From NCBI GenBank assembly GCA_024529925.1, contig JAFEUB010001020.1, positions 1 to 64,000 on the forward strand: a stretch of DNA of 64,000 nucleotides, read 5' to 3'. The notes beneath the pieces were generated by a model, which saw nothing but the letters and a program-made list of their open reading frames with translations, searched no databases and was not told the origin of the DNA. This stretch comes from Ophthalmolycus amberensis. Its lineage: Eukaryota > Chordata > Actinopteri > Perciformes > Zoarcidae. The translations under genes and the position numbers were made by a program. Positions within the stretch are counted from its first letter, which is position 1, and the number at the start of each line of letters is the position of its first letter. Positions 36,955-45,893 of the stretch are shown piece after piece.

Positions 36955-39900
36955 AGTGTTTGAGGGTCGTTAAACGTGCTGAGACAGCCGGGGCAGCACA
37001 CAGGTTCTCCTGGCTTCACCACAGTTCACTGGGTGAGGAATGGCTTTGCACAATGCCTGCCGTGTTGCCAAGTGGACTAGACTTACTCTCTGTCTCTATT
37101 ACTTCTCTCACTTTCCTCCCCCCCCCCCCCTTTGATTCTTTCCATTTCACGTCTTCATCTGCTGTCCTGTCCTGCTCTCCTTGTCGTTCTCCAGGGAACA
37201 CCATGATGATCATCGTGGAGAGCCTGACCAATGGGGCCTTGGATTCCTTCCTTAGGGTAAGTTTTGCGCAATTTGTGTGCGTGTTTATGCGTTTATCTTA
37301 AACGCACGTATGCAGACGTGCTTGCTCATTGTCCCATAACAAAATGAACCCCCGTCATTATTCCATTTCGGAGCCCTTTTACAAACAAGGCCTTTTGCTG
37401 TAATGATCCTAAATGCACTATTATTATAGTGCAGTCCTGGGGCAGCTGTACTTATTACAGTAATAAGGAAATGCACCATAATTAACAGCACAAACAGTGT
37501 TTGTGCTGTAAGCTTCTGTAAACTGTTATTGTGCCCCTCTGCTCTGTGAACCGTTGCAGCGTGCACTATAATGATATGAATTAATGGGCTGTTTGTTTTT
37601 TATCCTCCAAATAAAGGGATTTAGCCCAGTGAGCACATCATTGTACTGTACCAACAGATGTGCCGCCTTTTCGGATCACTGTATCCACACTATATATCCT
37701 CTCAACTCTCCTCTCTTCCTCTTTCATTCCTTTTCCATTCACCTCCTCCCTGGTCGTCTTTCCCTTCGCCTCACAATAACCTCAGAAGCACGAAGGCCAG
37801 TTGAGTGTAATGCAGCTGATGGATCTGCTGACTGGTGTGGCATCGGGGATGAAGTACCTCACCGATATGGGCTTCATCCACAAACGGCTGGCCGCACACA
37901 AGGTAAGGGAGGCAGGTGGGAGGAGTGATGCAAACGTCTTTGACAATCACTTTTGGCTGTAGCTTTTTGTTACAGTAATGACAACACTGTCGAAAATCGT
38001 TTGGTCACATTCGGGTTTCACTGTGTGGCATTTCTCTAAAGAGCCCGTCTGTCGGACCTGCAGATGGCGGTGGTCACGTTGCAGAAACATGAAGGACAAG
38101 TCAATTTGTTGTCGTAAACAATCGATTGTCCGTGGTGCGATGAGAGCTTTGCCCACACTGAGATGGTTTGCTCTCCTAATGCAACCAATGCTGATGAGTT
38201 TGTTCTGCCCCTCTCAGGTGCTGGTTAACTCCAACCTGGGCTGCAAGGTTTCTGGCTTCAGACCTCTTCAGGAGGACAAGATAGAGGCCATCTACACCAC
38301 ACAGGTAAGAAGAGAACGGAAACACTTTCTGTCAAGTTCATGGGTAAAGTGCATTATACTTAAGTGTTATAATCTGCTTATAGCATGGTATGGTCATAGT
38401 TATAAGCCCTCATGAATATTCGTACTTTATAACAATAATCATTGCACATTCTTCATAACTATTGGTTATTGGTTCACATAGTTGTAATACATTATTATAA
38501 CTGTTATAATATATAATAATAATTATTATAGTATGATTATTAGTAACTCCAAGTGGTCATTGTTTGCGTTAAATAAAGATGAACAACACACAAATGTAGA
38601 ATTAATTGTCTCTTATAATAGTGATTATAATGCATTATAAAAAGAATACAATGTATTACAACTGAGAATTATAACACACTAGGATCAGTGTCACCGAGTG
38701 ACCAGCAATGATAAAGTATTGTGATATTTGAGCTAATAAGTCGTGATGAAATCTTTTACAATGTGCTATGGTCGTTGTTATTAAGCATTATGGATATTTA
38801 TGAGTGCTGATAACTTTGATTGTACAGTAAGCAGATTATAAAGCATCATAAGTGTGTCTTAGAAAGTGATACCAAAGAAATCACGGTAAAAACGTTTTAG
38901 GTTCAGGTTGTTAGATTGTACTTTCCTGATTAATGACCGTCAGAGTGGCACAAAGCCTGTTGGTCACACGTGTACAGCTGATATTTTTAATGAGCCGTGG
39001 ACCAAATGAGAGTTTGTTCAGCTGAGGTCATATAATTAAGCTCTCAGGAAGAAAAACATTTTTTTTTCGGTGCTTTATTTCCACGGATGTTTTTGGGTTC
39101 CACTTAAGGTGAACCAACTCCTCTAAAGAGTCTTTTGATCGACTGAAAATATGTTCAAAAGCTGTTCAAAGAGAATATTAAAGCTTCATTTCTACGAACT
39201 CTCCACACCCTTTGACTCCACGTCTTACCGGCCCGCTTCTCTGCTGCAGCACGGAGGGAAGAGCGTGGTGCTGTGGACCGCTCCCGAGGCCATCCAGTAC
39301 CACCGCTTCTCCTCCGCCTCAGACGTCTGGAGCTTCGGCATCGTCATGTGGGAGGTCATGTCCTATGGAGAGAGACCCTACTGGGATATGGGCAACCAGG
39401 ACGTAAGTGTGTGTGTGTGTGAGAAAAGCTGCGAGATAGGAGGCTGCTTTTCCATTAATCTTCCCATTCATGTCCTTTATATTTCTCCCTCCCTTCCTTT
39501 TTTAGAGAATATCTGCACTCTAGCAGTCTCCCTCCCTCTTTCACCTCCCTCTCTCAATGAACTCCGTATTCATGCCCAGCTCGGATGCTATTAAAAGAAA
39601 GCCAAAGAGCCACAGTACCTCTGAAAGCTTTTGCCGAGCCTAAGTCCCCCTCTTTAAGTCTGCATCAGCTCCATGACCAATCCTGTTTTCTCCTAAGGAC
39701 GCATTGACCCCCTTCTAGTGGTCCCCCCCCCCCCCCCCCCCCTGCCTGTCCCAGAGTGCCATCCTAGTGTTAAAAATCCATCTGAAAAGAAATTCCTCAT
39801 TCATGTAAATATGAAGGGTTGGCGAGATCGACCAGTCGACAGGAACCTGCCGCTTGTCACCAGAAACCTATGATTTCCGAGTCGATGTTGGTGCTCGGTT

Positions 39901-42900
39901 TTGCTGTCGTCACTCCGACCGCTTCGTCCTTCACAAAAAGGTGTTTTTTATTTGACTTTGTGCAGGACGTCATGCTTGTAGAGAGCAGTTGAAAGTGTGA
40001 TGCAAGTCTGCTGAAGAGGCAAGAGAGCAGATTATTCTTTGAGACTATTCTTCTTCTTATTTAAGCCGACGGCACACGGGGCAGTAAAAGGACCATTTTA
40101 AGGATAATTATCCTTCATCATGCCAATGCCTCTTCTTTATGCAGACAGGTGCATAGTTCAAAAGCAACCGATTATTTGCATGTTTCTTTTTTGAATGTGC
40201 CAAATTGATCTGCATGAGTTATTCAGCAGCCACTAGAATGGTTTGTTTTGCTTTCCCCCCCGCTGGTGCCCTTTCACCAGGCAGGAGAAACTTCCCTCTC
40301 AGCCCGGTTCATATTATCAAACTTTCCAATTGAGAGGCCAAAGGTCAAGCTTGTAGCGCGCCGGGGATATTAGTCCACTTTAAATTGATACATTATATCA
40401 TAACGGAATTGTTGGTCGGCCCGTCCACCTGTGATCCGTCGTGCCCTTTACCTACCGCCTTTGATTAAATGGAGAATGTCAAATGCTGAAAAGGCTTTTA
40501 TGACGGCTCTTTAGTGAGATAGCAGCTTAAGGGGCTGAGAGGACGGCGGTGGAGTGCGGCGCCGCGTGGGCGGGCAGAGAGAAGAAAGAGCGTTTTAGGA
40601 AATAATGCCGCTGATGGATGTCATTTCTGTGATTATGCGCCGACTATTTCCTCCTTTTCCGGAGATTGTATCTCTGAGAGCGATGCAGGAGGGGGGGGGG
40701 GGACGTAGCGCACGCCCCTGGATACACTGAGAGGAGGTCTCCTGCGAGGTGTTGCAGTGAATGGGCTTTGAATGGGGACAACAGTAGTGTGATGGAGGAG
40801 TGAGGAGGTCTGGAGGGACGCTTTTCATGCTGTGCTATTTGAAGACGGAGGTCTCACGGGGTTGGATTAACAATGCTGACCTGAGATGAATCATTTCGTC
40901 TGACTCGTTGTGTTTAGTAGCTTATCTTTTAGAGTGGGTCCGGGTAAGGAAACAATCGCTCTTGTGGTCTGTTTGTTTCGTCTCTTTAATTTCTCTTCTG
41001 TTTTTTTTTTCATCCACTGGCAGACAACATATTGTATTATAGGAAATTAAAATGTTGGAGTAAAATGTTCCGCTGATAGCAGCCCAGCTGTTGTGATACC
41101 CCATCAAATATCCTGTGAAGTGACACTGAGACATTGAATATCCTGTGACGTGACCTTTCAATCCGCAGACAGTCAGTTTGCCAGCGTACCTTTCTCCTCT
41201 CTCTCCGATAACAGCTGCACACTCGCTGTACGGCTCTGGCTTTTCTTTTGTTGTACTCGTAGCTTTGAGTCGAGACATCGCTGCATATTTGTAGTCGGCT
41301 CATATTGTTTAGGTCAGCAGTATCTCTCTGGGAAATTCTGCTTATTTTGCAGCTGGTGCTGACTCGCAAGGTGACCTTAAAGGATGCTGCCTCGAAATAA
41401 GTTCAATTAACGAAAAGCAAAACAATGCAATGGAACAGTGTAGGTGGTGTAGTTAGTGACGGGAGGAAACAAAATCAGGTTTTAAACACCGTCCTCAACT
41501 TTTTAAAGTAGGACAACACTTTTTACATTCTTATTAACTCTCCCCGTTCCGCCCTACCAGTCACATACATTCTCTTTGGGAATTCATCCAATTCCAACTA
41601 TGATGAGTACTTGATATTCCCAACACTAATTTCAAATGTTCTAACCTGATATAACTATTTGCCTTCGTCTGCATGCCCTGCAGGTGATCAAGGCCATCGA
41701 GGACGGCTTCAGGCTGCCGGCTCCGGTTAACTGCCCTCCGCATCTCCATCAGCTGATGCTGGACTGTTGGCAGAAGGAGAGGACAGAGAGGCCCAGCTTC
41801 AGCCAGATCCACTCGGCCCTCAGCAAGAGCATTCGCTCCCCCGACGCCATCGGTTCCTCCACGTTGGCACGCAGGTACGGCCCGGTAGTGCATCGGCTCA
41901 GTGAAGAGATTTCCTATCGACGCGCAACCAAACCCCCGTTTCTTCTTCTCCAGAACCCTGAGTTCATCCATTACTCTAGCAGAGAGGCCGCTGCCCTCCT
42001 TCCCGTCCTTTAACTCGGTGGGAGAGTGGCTGGACGCGGTGGACATGGGCCGGTACAAGGACAACTTCACCGCTGCAGGATACTGCTACTTGGAGTCTGT
42101 GGCACGAATGACTGTACAGTAAGTGGCTTTACGTGTCTGTGTAGCAGTGACCTTTCACAATTAAGAGAACAGATCATTAAAAAATATAAATATTCTAGTT
42201 TCTAAATTGTGAAGATTTACTGCTTTTACTGTAGGCATAATTCTCGATAATTAGATTACAAATTTGTTGCAGCCCTAAAATAAGGTAAATCTACTGTATA
42301 ATGGATAAAACTCTAACTTTAGATGGACTAGTATTACCAGTGGACCTCGAGTAGAAATCTGTATTTTACTCTAATTTACTTGACATTTCCCCCGGGACGG
42401 TATGTCAAGGCTCTGTGTAACATCTGCTTATATTAAAGATGTGAAACAAGATCATTGATATTCGATATTATAAATACAATGATATTGCATATTTAGGCCT
42501 ATTTATGTTTACTTAGATTCACAAACACCTCTTGTTTTGGTGCCCACAGGGATTGATGTCCATGTTCTGTAGCAAGATGAGCCTCCTGAATTTTCACCCA
42601 AAATGCTGTCAGAATAATTTAATACATAATGTCCGACGTGATTCTCGACCAGGTTATCAGGCAGGAGAAAACATAAAAACCCAAATCCCAGAGATGCCGA
42701 TTCGCACGAGTCTGATTTCATCACATGAGCTCAGTGTTGAGTGAAGTTTAGCAGGTCATTTGTGGTGGAATTTCTAATTAAGGACAAAGCAGATTTACAC
42801 CGGATTAAGATCACAGACAATTATTACAAATGACTATTGGGCCCCAGGTAGTACCAGTCCCGTGCAAACAGGGCATAAGGAGCAAAACTATTTCTCACAT

Positions 42901-43585
42901 GTGGAAACTCCATGCCGCAAATACATGCTGTCAGTCGTGTTGTATTCACACATACAAAAAAACCTTTTTGCACATCACCAACAGCTTTAACTTCCCACCT
43001 CGCTGCAGTCATGTAGAAGTGCACTCCTGGTTGTGTCAGTACACTGTGACATCATGGGGGTAACGGAGGATATCACTATTGTTCACAGAAAACAAATTGA
43101 AATTCCCACACATAAAATTCACTTCCACGATGCTTTTAATTATTTTATCAAGACACATTTTCATGGTACACACACATGTACAGTATATATGTCAACAGAA
43201 GGGTGAATGAAGAGGAATCTTCATTTGTTTTCTGTGTTTTTGTATAAATGTTGTTCTTTCAGATCCATTTGAGGAGTGCTTGTGGTTGGAGTGTTCCACG
43301 TTTTATTGAAAATGTGTCGCGCATTATGAGACAGTGTGGTATTGGTCTTTACTCAGTCTTGGTCTTGACTGCAACTCTACCAGTTGTATACCTGTGTTGG
43401 GCTGTTTTACCAGCCAATGACATACAGTCCAATGCATTCATCTTCCTTTCTTTGTTTCTTTGCTCCACAGAGATGTACTGAGTCTTGGCATCACCTCCCT
43501 TGAGCACCAGAAGTTGATACTGGCTGCCATCCAGACCCTCAGAGCCCAGGTGATCCAAATGCACGGCCGCGGTGTGCAGGTCTAA
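14801..43585 (+). CDS. epha10: Ephrin receptor epha10, C-terminal 13 exons (5' partial), pseudokinase
   Basis: This is a type I membrane receptor of the Eph family. Eph receptors bind ephrins on neighbouring cells. Thirteen exons splice in frame with GT-AG introns: 14801-14925, 17024-17309, 19767-19875, 27934-27989, 33117-33242, 33990-34175, 37195-37256, 37786-37902, 38218-38304, 39250-39402, 41684-41874, 41954-42118 and 43471-43585 (1778 nt, 591 whole codons plus stop). Domain order is second FN3, membrane helix, juxtamembrane, kinase-like, SAM and a C-terminal tail ending GVQV. Exon lengths 125, 126, 186 and 62 nt match the usual Eph exons. The kinase-like domain keeps the beta3 Lys (VAIK) and APE but has HKRLAAHK for HRDLAARN and SGF for the DFG-Asp position, so it should be catalytically dead. 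Among vertebrate Ephs, EphA10 and EphB6 are the known pseudokinases. The SAM and tail sequence (SFNSVGEWLDAVD, RGVQV) fits EphA10. The assignment comes from recognition, not from an alignment. The exons for the signal peptide, ligand-binding domain, Cys-rich region and first FN3 domain were not found. Confidence 0.92.
14926..17023 (+). other. epha10 intron
   Basis: A 2.1 kb intron with GT-AG ends. It holds a (TC)n tract (16265-16310), a C run (16382-16403) and a GA-rich stretch (about 15550-15830). No coding exon was seen. Confidence 0.75.
16265..16403. repeat. (TC)n microsatellite and C22 homopolymer
   Basis: (TC)n spans 16265-16310 and a 22-nt C run spans 16382-16403. Both are pyrimidine tracts on the epha10 coding strand. 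Confidence 0.95.
17024..17309 (+). CDS. epha10: epha10 exon: second half of FN3-2, with Ser-rich expansion
   Basis: The acceptor is ctccgcag and the donor gtgagt. It starts EQKDQSYSTVKTAATRIS and continues LKPGTTYVFLIRPF, the normal FN3 F strand. A low-complexity stretch of Ser and Pro follows at 17129-17263, before the domain resumes with DYGAYSAPLELQT. The exon is 286 nt against about 163 nt in other Eph genes, a gain of 123 nt or exactly 41 codons with the frame kept. I see no plausible internal GT-AG intron that would remove the stretch. Confidence 0.9.
17129..17263 (+). repeat. Coding Ser/Pro low-complexity tract (tcc/tct repeats)
   Basis: This is a degenerate pyrimidine repeat on the coding strand (tcc, tct, tcg and ccc codons) encoding about 26 Ser in 45 residues, with Pro, Leu and Ala. 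It lies where other Eph receptors have a short F-G turn in FN3-2, so it would form an extracellular, membrane-proximal loop that may be O-glycosylated. Replication slippage is the likely origin. Confidence 0.85.
17310..19766 (+). other. epha10 intron carrying a hAT-type element
   Basis: A 2.5 kb intron between the FN3-2 and transmembrane exons. Apart from the element at 18997-19457 I see no gene or RNA. Confidence 0.75.
18997..19457. mobile_element. Non-autonomous hAT-type transposon with 8-bp target duplication
   Basis: The left end taggggtgtaacgg and right end ccgttacacccct plus a are inverted copies. Both sides are flanked by the identical 8-mer gtatgtaa (18989-18996 and 19458-19465). An 8-bp target duplication is the mark of hAT transposition. 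Length is 461 bp. Subterminal parts also pair (gaaccgttcggtacg and gtaccgaacccaaccg types). The inside is A-rich and has a short tandem duplication (caagatgtaagtaacaatac). There is no transposase, so it depends on an enzyme encoded elsewhere. Confidence 0.9.
19767..19875 (+). CDS. epha10: epha10 exon: transmembrane segment
   Basis: The acceptor is cacttccag and the donor gtagat, giving 109 nt. It encodes a short extracellular stalk (ALASSEQSP), then a hydrophobic helix of about 24 residues that starts VVIIVVVSVAAL and ends GLLIW, then basic residues RR as a stop-transfer signal. The topology matches a single-pass type I receptor. Confidence 0.93.
22905..23181. repeat. Dispersed repeat ending ttgtgcagccctaata
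   Basis: A stretch with caatattg/attgcggtatgatttgcaa-like sequence ends in gtgcagccctaata. The reverse-complement end tagggctgcac is a common hAT-like terminus in fish genomes. The opposite end is not clear, so it may be truncated. Confidence 0.5.
25431..25490. repeat. (GT)n-(AT)n microsatellite
   Basis: A GT repeat runs directly into an AT repeat with one aaat and one atac interruption. Confidence 0.95.
25690..26220. repeat. Pyrimidine-rich low-complexity tract
   Basis: Long runs of tcctt, ccctcc and similar words on the + strand. A 221-codon open frame (25815-26480) crosses it, but its Pro/Ser/Leu/Phe composition only mirrors the base bias. Confidence 0.75.
27934..27989 (+). CDS. epha10: epha10 exon: juxtamembrane (short)
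   Basis: This 56-nt exon is too short for simple ORF searches. The acceptor is tctctttgcag and the donor gtaagt. The phase fits both neighbours (enters at codon position 3, leaves after position 1). It reads QCGYSKASQEGDEELYFQ, matching the Eph juxtamembrane pattern of a GYSKA-like start followed by an acidic stretch and YF. Confidence 0.9.
28966..30353 (-). mobile_element. Tc1/mariner-type transposon relic with long inverted repeats
   Basis: Both ends read cagtcagggcc (inverted) and abut TA (28964-28965 and 30354-30355), the Tc1/mariner target. The inverted repeats are imperfect but extend about 220-230 bp on each side (to about 29195 and from about 30120), including a paired inner motif ctcaaaagtaattag and ccaattacttttgag. 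This resembles long-IR Tc1 elements. The 1388-bp element encodes a broken transposase on the - strand. Confidence 0.92.
29229..30073 (-). pseudogene. Tc1-like transposase, frame-broken
   Basis: Pieces of a Tc1-family DDE transposase appear in order on the - strand. An N-terminal helix-turn-helix piece (KKISMQVKEAIV, then NALEEVGVPL; about 30073-29885) is followed by FWNKILWTDETK with the first Asp (codon 29761-29759). Then, in a shifted frame, come QMDYDLKHT with the second Asp and WPSQSPDLNPSE with the Glu (29510-29229). The DDE residues can be seen, but stops and frame changes separate them, so no intact protein is made. Confidence 0.85.
30792..30836. repeat. (GT)n microsatellite
   Basis: Pure GT dinucleotide repeat. 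Confidence 0.95.
30914..30969. repeat. (GT)n microsatellite
   Basis: Pure GT dinucleotide repeat about 80 nt downstream of a similar tract. Confidence 0.95.
33117..33242 (+). CDS. epha10: epha10 exon: juxtamembrane to glycine loop
   Basis: 126 nt, the usual Eph length, with donor gtacgt. It reads KIPTRRTYIDPETCDDLLQ and later KELDNSSIKIERIVHTG. The first conserved juxtamembrane Tyr (TYIDP) is present. The second, in the usual ETYEDP, is Cys (33158-33160). The glycine-rich loop begins here but has His (33236-33238) where Eph kinases normally have the first Gly. Confidence 0.94.
33243..33989 (+). other. epha10 intron with a perfect inverted repeat
   Basis: A 747-nt intron. Its only notable content is the 20-bp inverted repeat at 33617-33636 and 33706-33725. 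Confidence 0.8.
33617..33725. repeat. Perfect 20-bp inverted repeat with 69-nt spacer
   Basis: The left arm tgcacaatttctactgtgcc (33617-33636) is the exact reverse complement of 33706-33725. Transcribed in the epha10 pre-mRNA it would give a stem of 20 perfect pairs. The spacer does not pair well. It could be a pair of terminal repeats of a tiny decayed element, or a structured RNA. Confidence 0.85.
33990..34175 (+). CDS. epha10: epha10 exon: kinase-like N-lobe
   Basis: 186 nt, the usual Eph length. The acceptor is cccctacag and the donor gtaagg. It encodes GDFGEVCRGCLKLPSKRE, then VAIKTLRAGCSD with the beta3 Lys retained (34058-34060), then SFLSEAGILGQFDHANIIRL containing the alphaC Glu. 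The N-lobe is therefore near canonical, unlike the C-lobe. The reading frame stays open past the donor to 34687. Confidence 0.95.
35186..35241. repeat. (CA)n microsatellite
   Basis: Pure CA dinucleotide repeat. Confidence 0.95.
35640..35812 (-). repeat. Dispersed percomorph repeat (actttccaccactg end)
   Basis: It contains aagtacctcaaaattgtac, then acaagtacagtagtagagca and ends ttactttccaccactg. This is the reverse orientation of a widespread fish repeat, and a second copy is at 51365-51560. Recognised from memory. Confidence 0.65.
36913..36948. repeat. (GT)n microsatellite
   Basis: Pure GT dinucleotide repeat. Confidence 0.95.
37195..37256 (+). CDS. epha10: epha10 exon: kinase-like hinge region
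   Basis: 62 nt, the usual Eph length. The acceptor is ctccag and the donor gtaagt. It encodes NTMMIIVESLTNGALDSFLR, the beta5, hinge and alphaD region (canonical form IITEYMENGSLDTFLR). The usual hinge EYM is ESL here. Confidence 0.93.
37257..37785 (+). other. epha10 intron
   Basis: A 529-nt intron with GT-AG ends and a pyrimidine-rich 3' part. Nothing else was seen. Confidence 0.8.
37786..37902 (+). CDS. epha10: epha10 exon: alphaE helix and altered catalytic loop
   Basis: 117 nt, with donor gtaagg. It reads KHEGQLSVMQLMDLLTGVAS, then GMKYLTDMGFIHKRLAAHK. The catalytic loop HRDLAARN has become HKRLAAHK: the proton-acceptor Asp is Arg (37885-37887) and the Mg-binding Asn is Lys. The exon stops right after this motif, although most Eph genes continue in the same exon through the DFG region. 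Confidence 0.93.
37903..38217 (+). other. epha10 intron splitting the catalytic-loop exon
   Basis: 315 nt, phase 0, gtaagg at the start and ctctcag at the end. In-frame stops inside show it must be spliced out. It separates HKRLAAHK from VLVNSNL. Confidence 0.85.
38218..38304 (+). CDS. epha10: epha10 exon: altered DFG region and activation loop start
   Basis: 87 nt. The acceptor is cccctctcag and the donor gtaaga. It reads VLVNSNLGCKVSGFRPLQED, then KIEAIYTTQ. The canonical VSDFGLSR is VSGFRPLQ, so the metal-binding Asp of DFG is Gly (38254-38256). The activation-loop Tyr is kept. Confidence 0.93.
38305..39249 (+). other. epha10 intron carrying a palindromic AT-rich element
   Basis: A 945-nt intron, mostly occupied by the MITE-like element at about 38320-38870. 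Confidence 0.75.
38320..38870. mobile_element. MITE-like palindromic AT-rich element
   Basis: The left part (cactttctg, then ttataatctgcttatagcat) is imperfectly inverted in the right part, where the reverse complement reads cactttct, then tttataatctgctta. The middle is dense in attataa and tgcattataa words. There is no open reading frame. I could not define exact ends or a target duplication. Confidence 0.5.
39250..39402 (+). CDS. epha10: epha10 exon: activation segment end and alphaF helix
   Basis: 153 nt. The acceptor is ctgctgcag and the donor gtaagt. It encodes VVLWTAPEAIQYHRFSSASD, then VWSFGIVMWEVMSYGERPYW. The APE motif and the DVWSFG alphaF motif are intact, so the fold is probably kept even though the catalytic residues are gone. 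Confidence 0.95.
39403..41683 (+). other. epha10 intron, 2.3 kb
   Basis: It contains a C run (39723-39742) and a G run near 40690-40702. No exon or RNA gene was seen. Confidence 0.75.
39723..39742. repeat. Poly-C run, about 20 nt
   Basis: An uninterrupted C homopolymer. Confidence 0.93.
41684..41874 (+). CDS. epha10: epha10 exon: kinase-like C-lobe end
   Basis: 191 nt, with donor gtacgg. It reads VIKAIEDGFRLPAPVNCPPH, then LMLDCWQKERTERPSFSQIH, the invariant Arg region of alphaH, and SALSKSIRSPDAIG leading into the SAM linker. It is followed by a very short 79-nt intron (41875-41953). Confidence 0.95.
41954..42118 (+). CDS. epha10: epha10 exon: SAM domain N-terminal part
   Basis: 165 nt. 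The acceptor is cttctccag and the donor gtaagt. It encodes RPLPSFPSFNSVGEWLDAVD, then MGRYKDNFTAAGYCYLESVA and RMTVQ, the first helices of the Eph SAM domain, including the conserved Tyr in GRYKDNF. Confidence 0.94.
42119..43470 (+). other. epha10 last intron
   Basis: A 1352-nt intron. A fragment near 42240-42290 (ataattagattaca, then ttgttgcagccctaaa) looks like the tail of a dispersed fish repeat. Nothing else was seen. Confidence 0.7.
43471..43585 (+). CDS. epha10: epha10 last coding exon: SAM end and C-terminal tail
   Basis: The acceptor is tgctccacag. It encodes DVLSLGITSLEHQKLILAAI, then QTLRAQVIQMHGRGVQV and a taa stop at 43583-43585. The last residues (VQV) resemble the PDZ-binding tails of Eph receptors. 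The final exon continues into a long 3' UTR. Confidence 0.95.
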
Positions 43586-45062
43586 CAAGCAGTCGACATG
43601 CCTACTCTGCCACTGCTGCTGCAGACCCACTCGTGTGCACAGACGGATGACGGGGGGGAGAGAGAGAGAGAGACCTATTCCAAACTGAAGGAAAGATGAG
43701 CAGATCTTCCAGCTCAACTGCACTCGATCTACTCCTCCTTCCCACGCTTCCTCATGCCTTCCTTGATTCCTTACTTCTTTTTTTTTCTATGAATCCCCTC
43801 AGAGACGAGCGGCGTTACTGTCGCGCTAGAGGGATAGCAGAGGAGTGACGTCACCTGACCTTTCTTTTGTGACTTCTATCTGCATTTCAATAACTGTCAG
43901 CTCCACCTCACTGGCTCTGGATCAGTGCGTAAAGACATGTGAAATGTTGTCTCAAGCAGGAGGGGCTCTGCCTGAAGCTGACCTCTGAGCAGGAGGCGGG
44001 CACGGATGCGGTGCGCCGCAAACACGCCGGTTATGGACTGGTGCTCAAAGACACGTCAACATGGGTGGATGGAATTTCCCTTTATCACAGCATTGATTCA
44101 CTACAAACTTCAAGTCGCCAAAGCCAGGAGCGATTGTACTGGTCCTGGATCAAATCACTCTCCTCTCATAGAACTGGCACAGCGGATACAGAATCTCATC
44201 ATTGTAGGTCAGAGCTGATCTCATATCAGATGGTAAAGACATGTTTGAAACAAGTTTAAACATGGCTGCAGTAGCTTAAGAAGACTGTGCTGTCCCATGT
44301 CAAGGGACAAGAGTGAGGTGATGAGTTGGATGAGGCATCTAAAGAAACGAGGCTAGCATCCAGTACAGTCCTATAGTCAGTGTATAAAGTGTGCTGACGT
44401 GATGGACAAAGCTACTGTAGGTGATGGGGGATGATATACTGTACTTTCAGGAATGTCAACCTGTGTGTTCTTCTTCTTTGGGGCTGCTGATGGTTGCTGC
44501 AGGATACAATTGTAAAGGTTGGATGTGTGTTTGATCTTCATTAGTTTGTGGTATGTTGTCTCCATCATTGTATCTTCTTATTTCCTTTGTATCCGGTTGT
44601 TTCTGTTTGCATTTAAAACATCGACCGTTCCCTTTAGCCTGCTGAACGTCATCTCGGTAGCACGATCCTCCTCTCCAAAGCCTCTGTCACGACCATGTTT
44701 AATACTCTGCATTGAGCACGGGCCACCTCTGGAAGATGGCCTGCTTCAGATATTTATTTATGTTTACAGACTGTAACACACTGCAGAAAAGAGGTTAGGA
44801 GCGTTTATTTAACTTGTGGTATTTGGAAGAAGAAAAAAAAAAAAGTCAAGCAAAGGAGTTCTGGAGTTCTGTCTTGTTTCTGTTTAGTTGATTTTTATGT
44901 GACTGAGTTTATATCTGAACAAATTAGTTGTTTGTACACAGGAAGTGAGAGGAACACTGGAGGGTTTTTACTGTCAGCACACAGTATCTGTGTATTCTTC
45001 AACACTGGAGTTGGTGCAGTTAAGTTTAGGTCCATAATCATTGGATTTGCTGTATACACTAC

Positions 45063-45091
45063 GGTGTGTGTGTGTGTGTGTGTGTGTGTGT
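45063..45091. repeat. (GT)n microsatellite in epha10 3' UTR
   Basis: Pure GT dinucleotide repeat in the presumed 3' UTR. Confidence 0.93.
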
Positions 45092-45887
45092 TGCAGTAAG
45101 GACACAGTATTAAGGAATGCCTAATGGACTTTTCTTTTTTCTTTGTAGCTGTTGGATTATCATGTTTAAGTTTATATTCTATGTTGCTGTGAATATGCTA
45201 TCATACTACATGGTTGCACTTTTCCCCCCAGAGAACTCCTAAAATACTCTCTGTACAGTGATCTGCCCTCCCCCCCCCCCCCCCCGACCAATTCTATACT
45301 GGAGACTTGGAAGGTGTTTATCGGGGCATTATTTGATTATCATACATTTTCACAAAACAAGGTACATGCATTTATGACTGGAATATTGTTACTGGTTTAT
45401 CTTTGGTGCAAAATGAGTTTTTGTTCATTCTCCTTGTACTCTTCTCGCTGTAACCGTTTTGTCAAATCAGTAAACTCATGTCCTTATAGATGTTATCACG
45501 CACATGTTAACATCTGAAGAAACACTCTGATGGTCTCTTTGACACACGCGTACACACACACCACACAAACTGGACCTCGTCACCACGATGAATGAAACCT
45601 TCACATCTCTAGCCCCGTCTGTTACTGTGACCATTATACATGTTTAATACTGTAAATATGTATTTGAAAATGCGAAATCTATTTTTATAATTTGTTTGAA
45701 GAACAATGTGTTGAATATAATATATGCTCACTGTGTAAGGGTTTTATTTGTTTGAATTTAGGGCCATAGCCAAGAAACTCTGGTGTTTGGAATATAAAAG
45801 TGGGGAAAAAAAAATCTTTGTTAGTTTTTTGATGATTTTTACCTGTTAAAAGAAAATCTGATGGCTGTCGCAATATTGAAACGTGTT

Positions 45888-45893
45888 ATTAAA
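45888..45893 (+). terminator. Candidate poly(A) signal ATTAAA for epha10
   Basis: This hexamer variant precedes a GT-rich downstream element. It is the first reasonable signal I noticed after the epha10 stop codon. Confidence 0.45.

Larger units (their letters stand above)
34176..37194 (+). other. epha10 intron, 3 kb
   Basis: It holds GA-rich sequence just after the donor (the frame stays open to 34687), a G run near 34769-34784, a CA microsatellite (35186-35241), a dispersed repeat (35640-35812) and a GT microsatellite (36913-36948). No exon was seen. Confidence 0.75.

Noticed and set aside
14801..43585. Identity as ephb6 or an active EphA such as epha7
   Set aside because: Active EphA genes keep HRD and DFG, which are lost here. 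The SAM and C-terminal sequence (RGVQV end) fits EphA10 better than EphB6.
43939..44259. 106-codon open frame downstream of epha10
   Set aside because: It lies in the presumed 3' UTR and has no domain and no initiation context that would suggest use.
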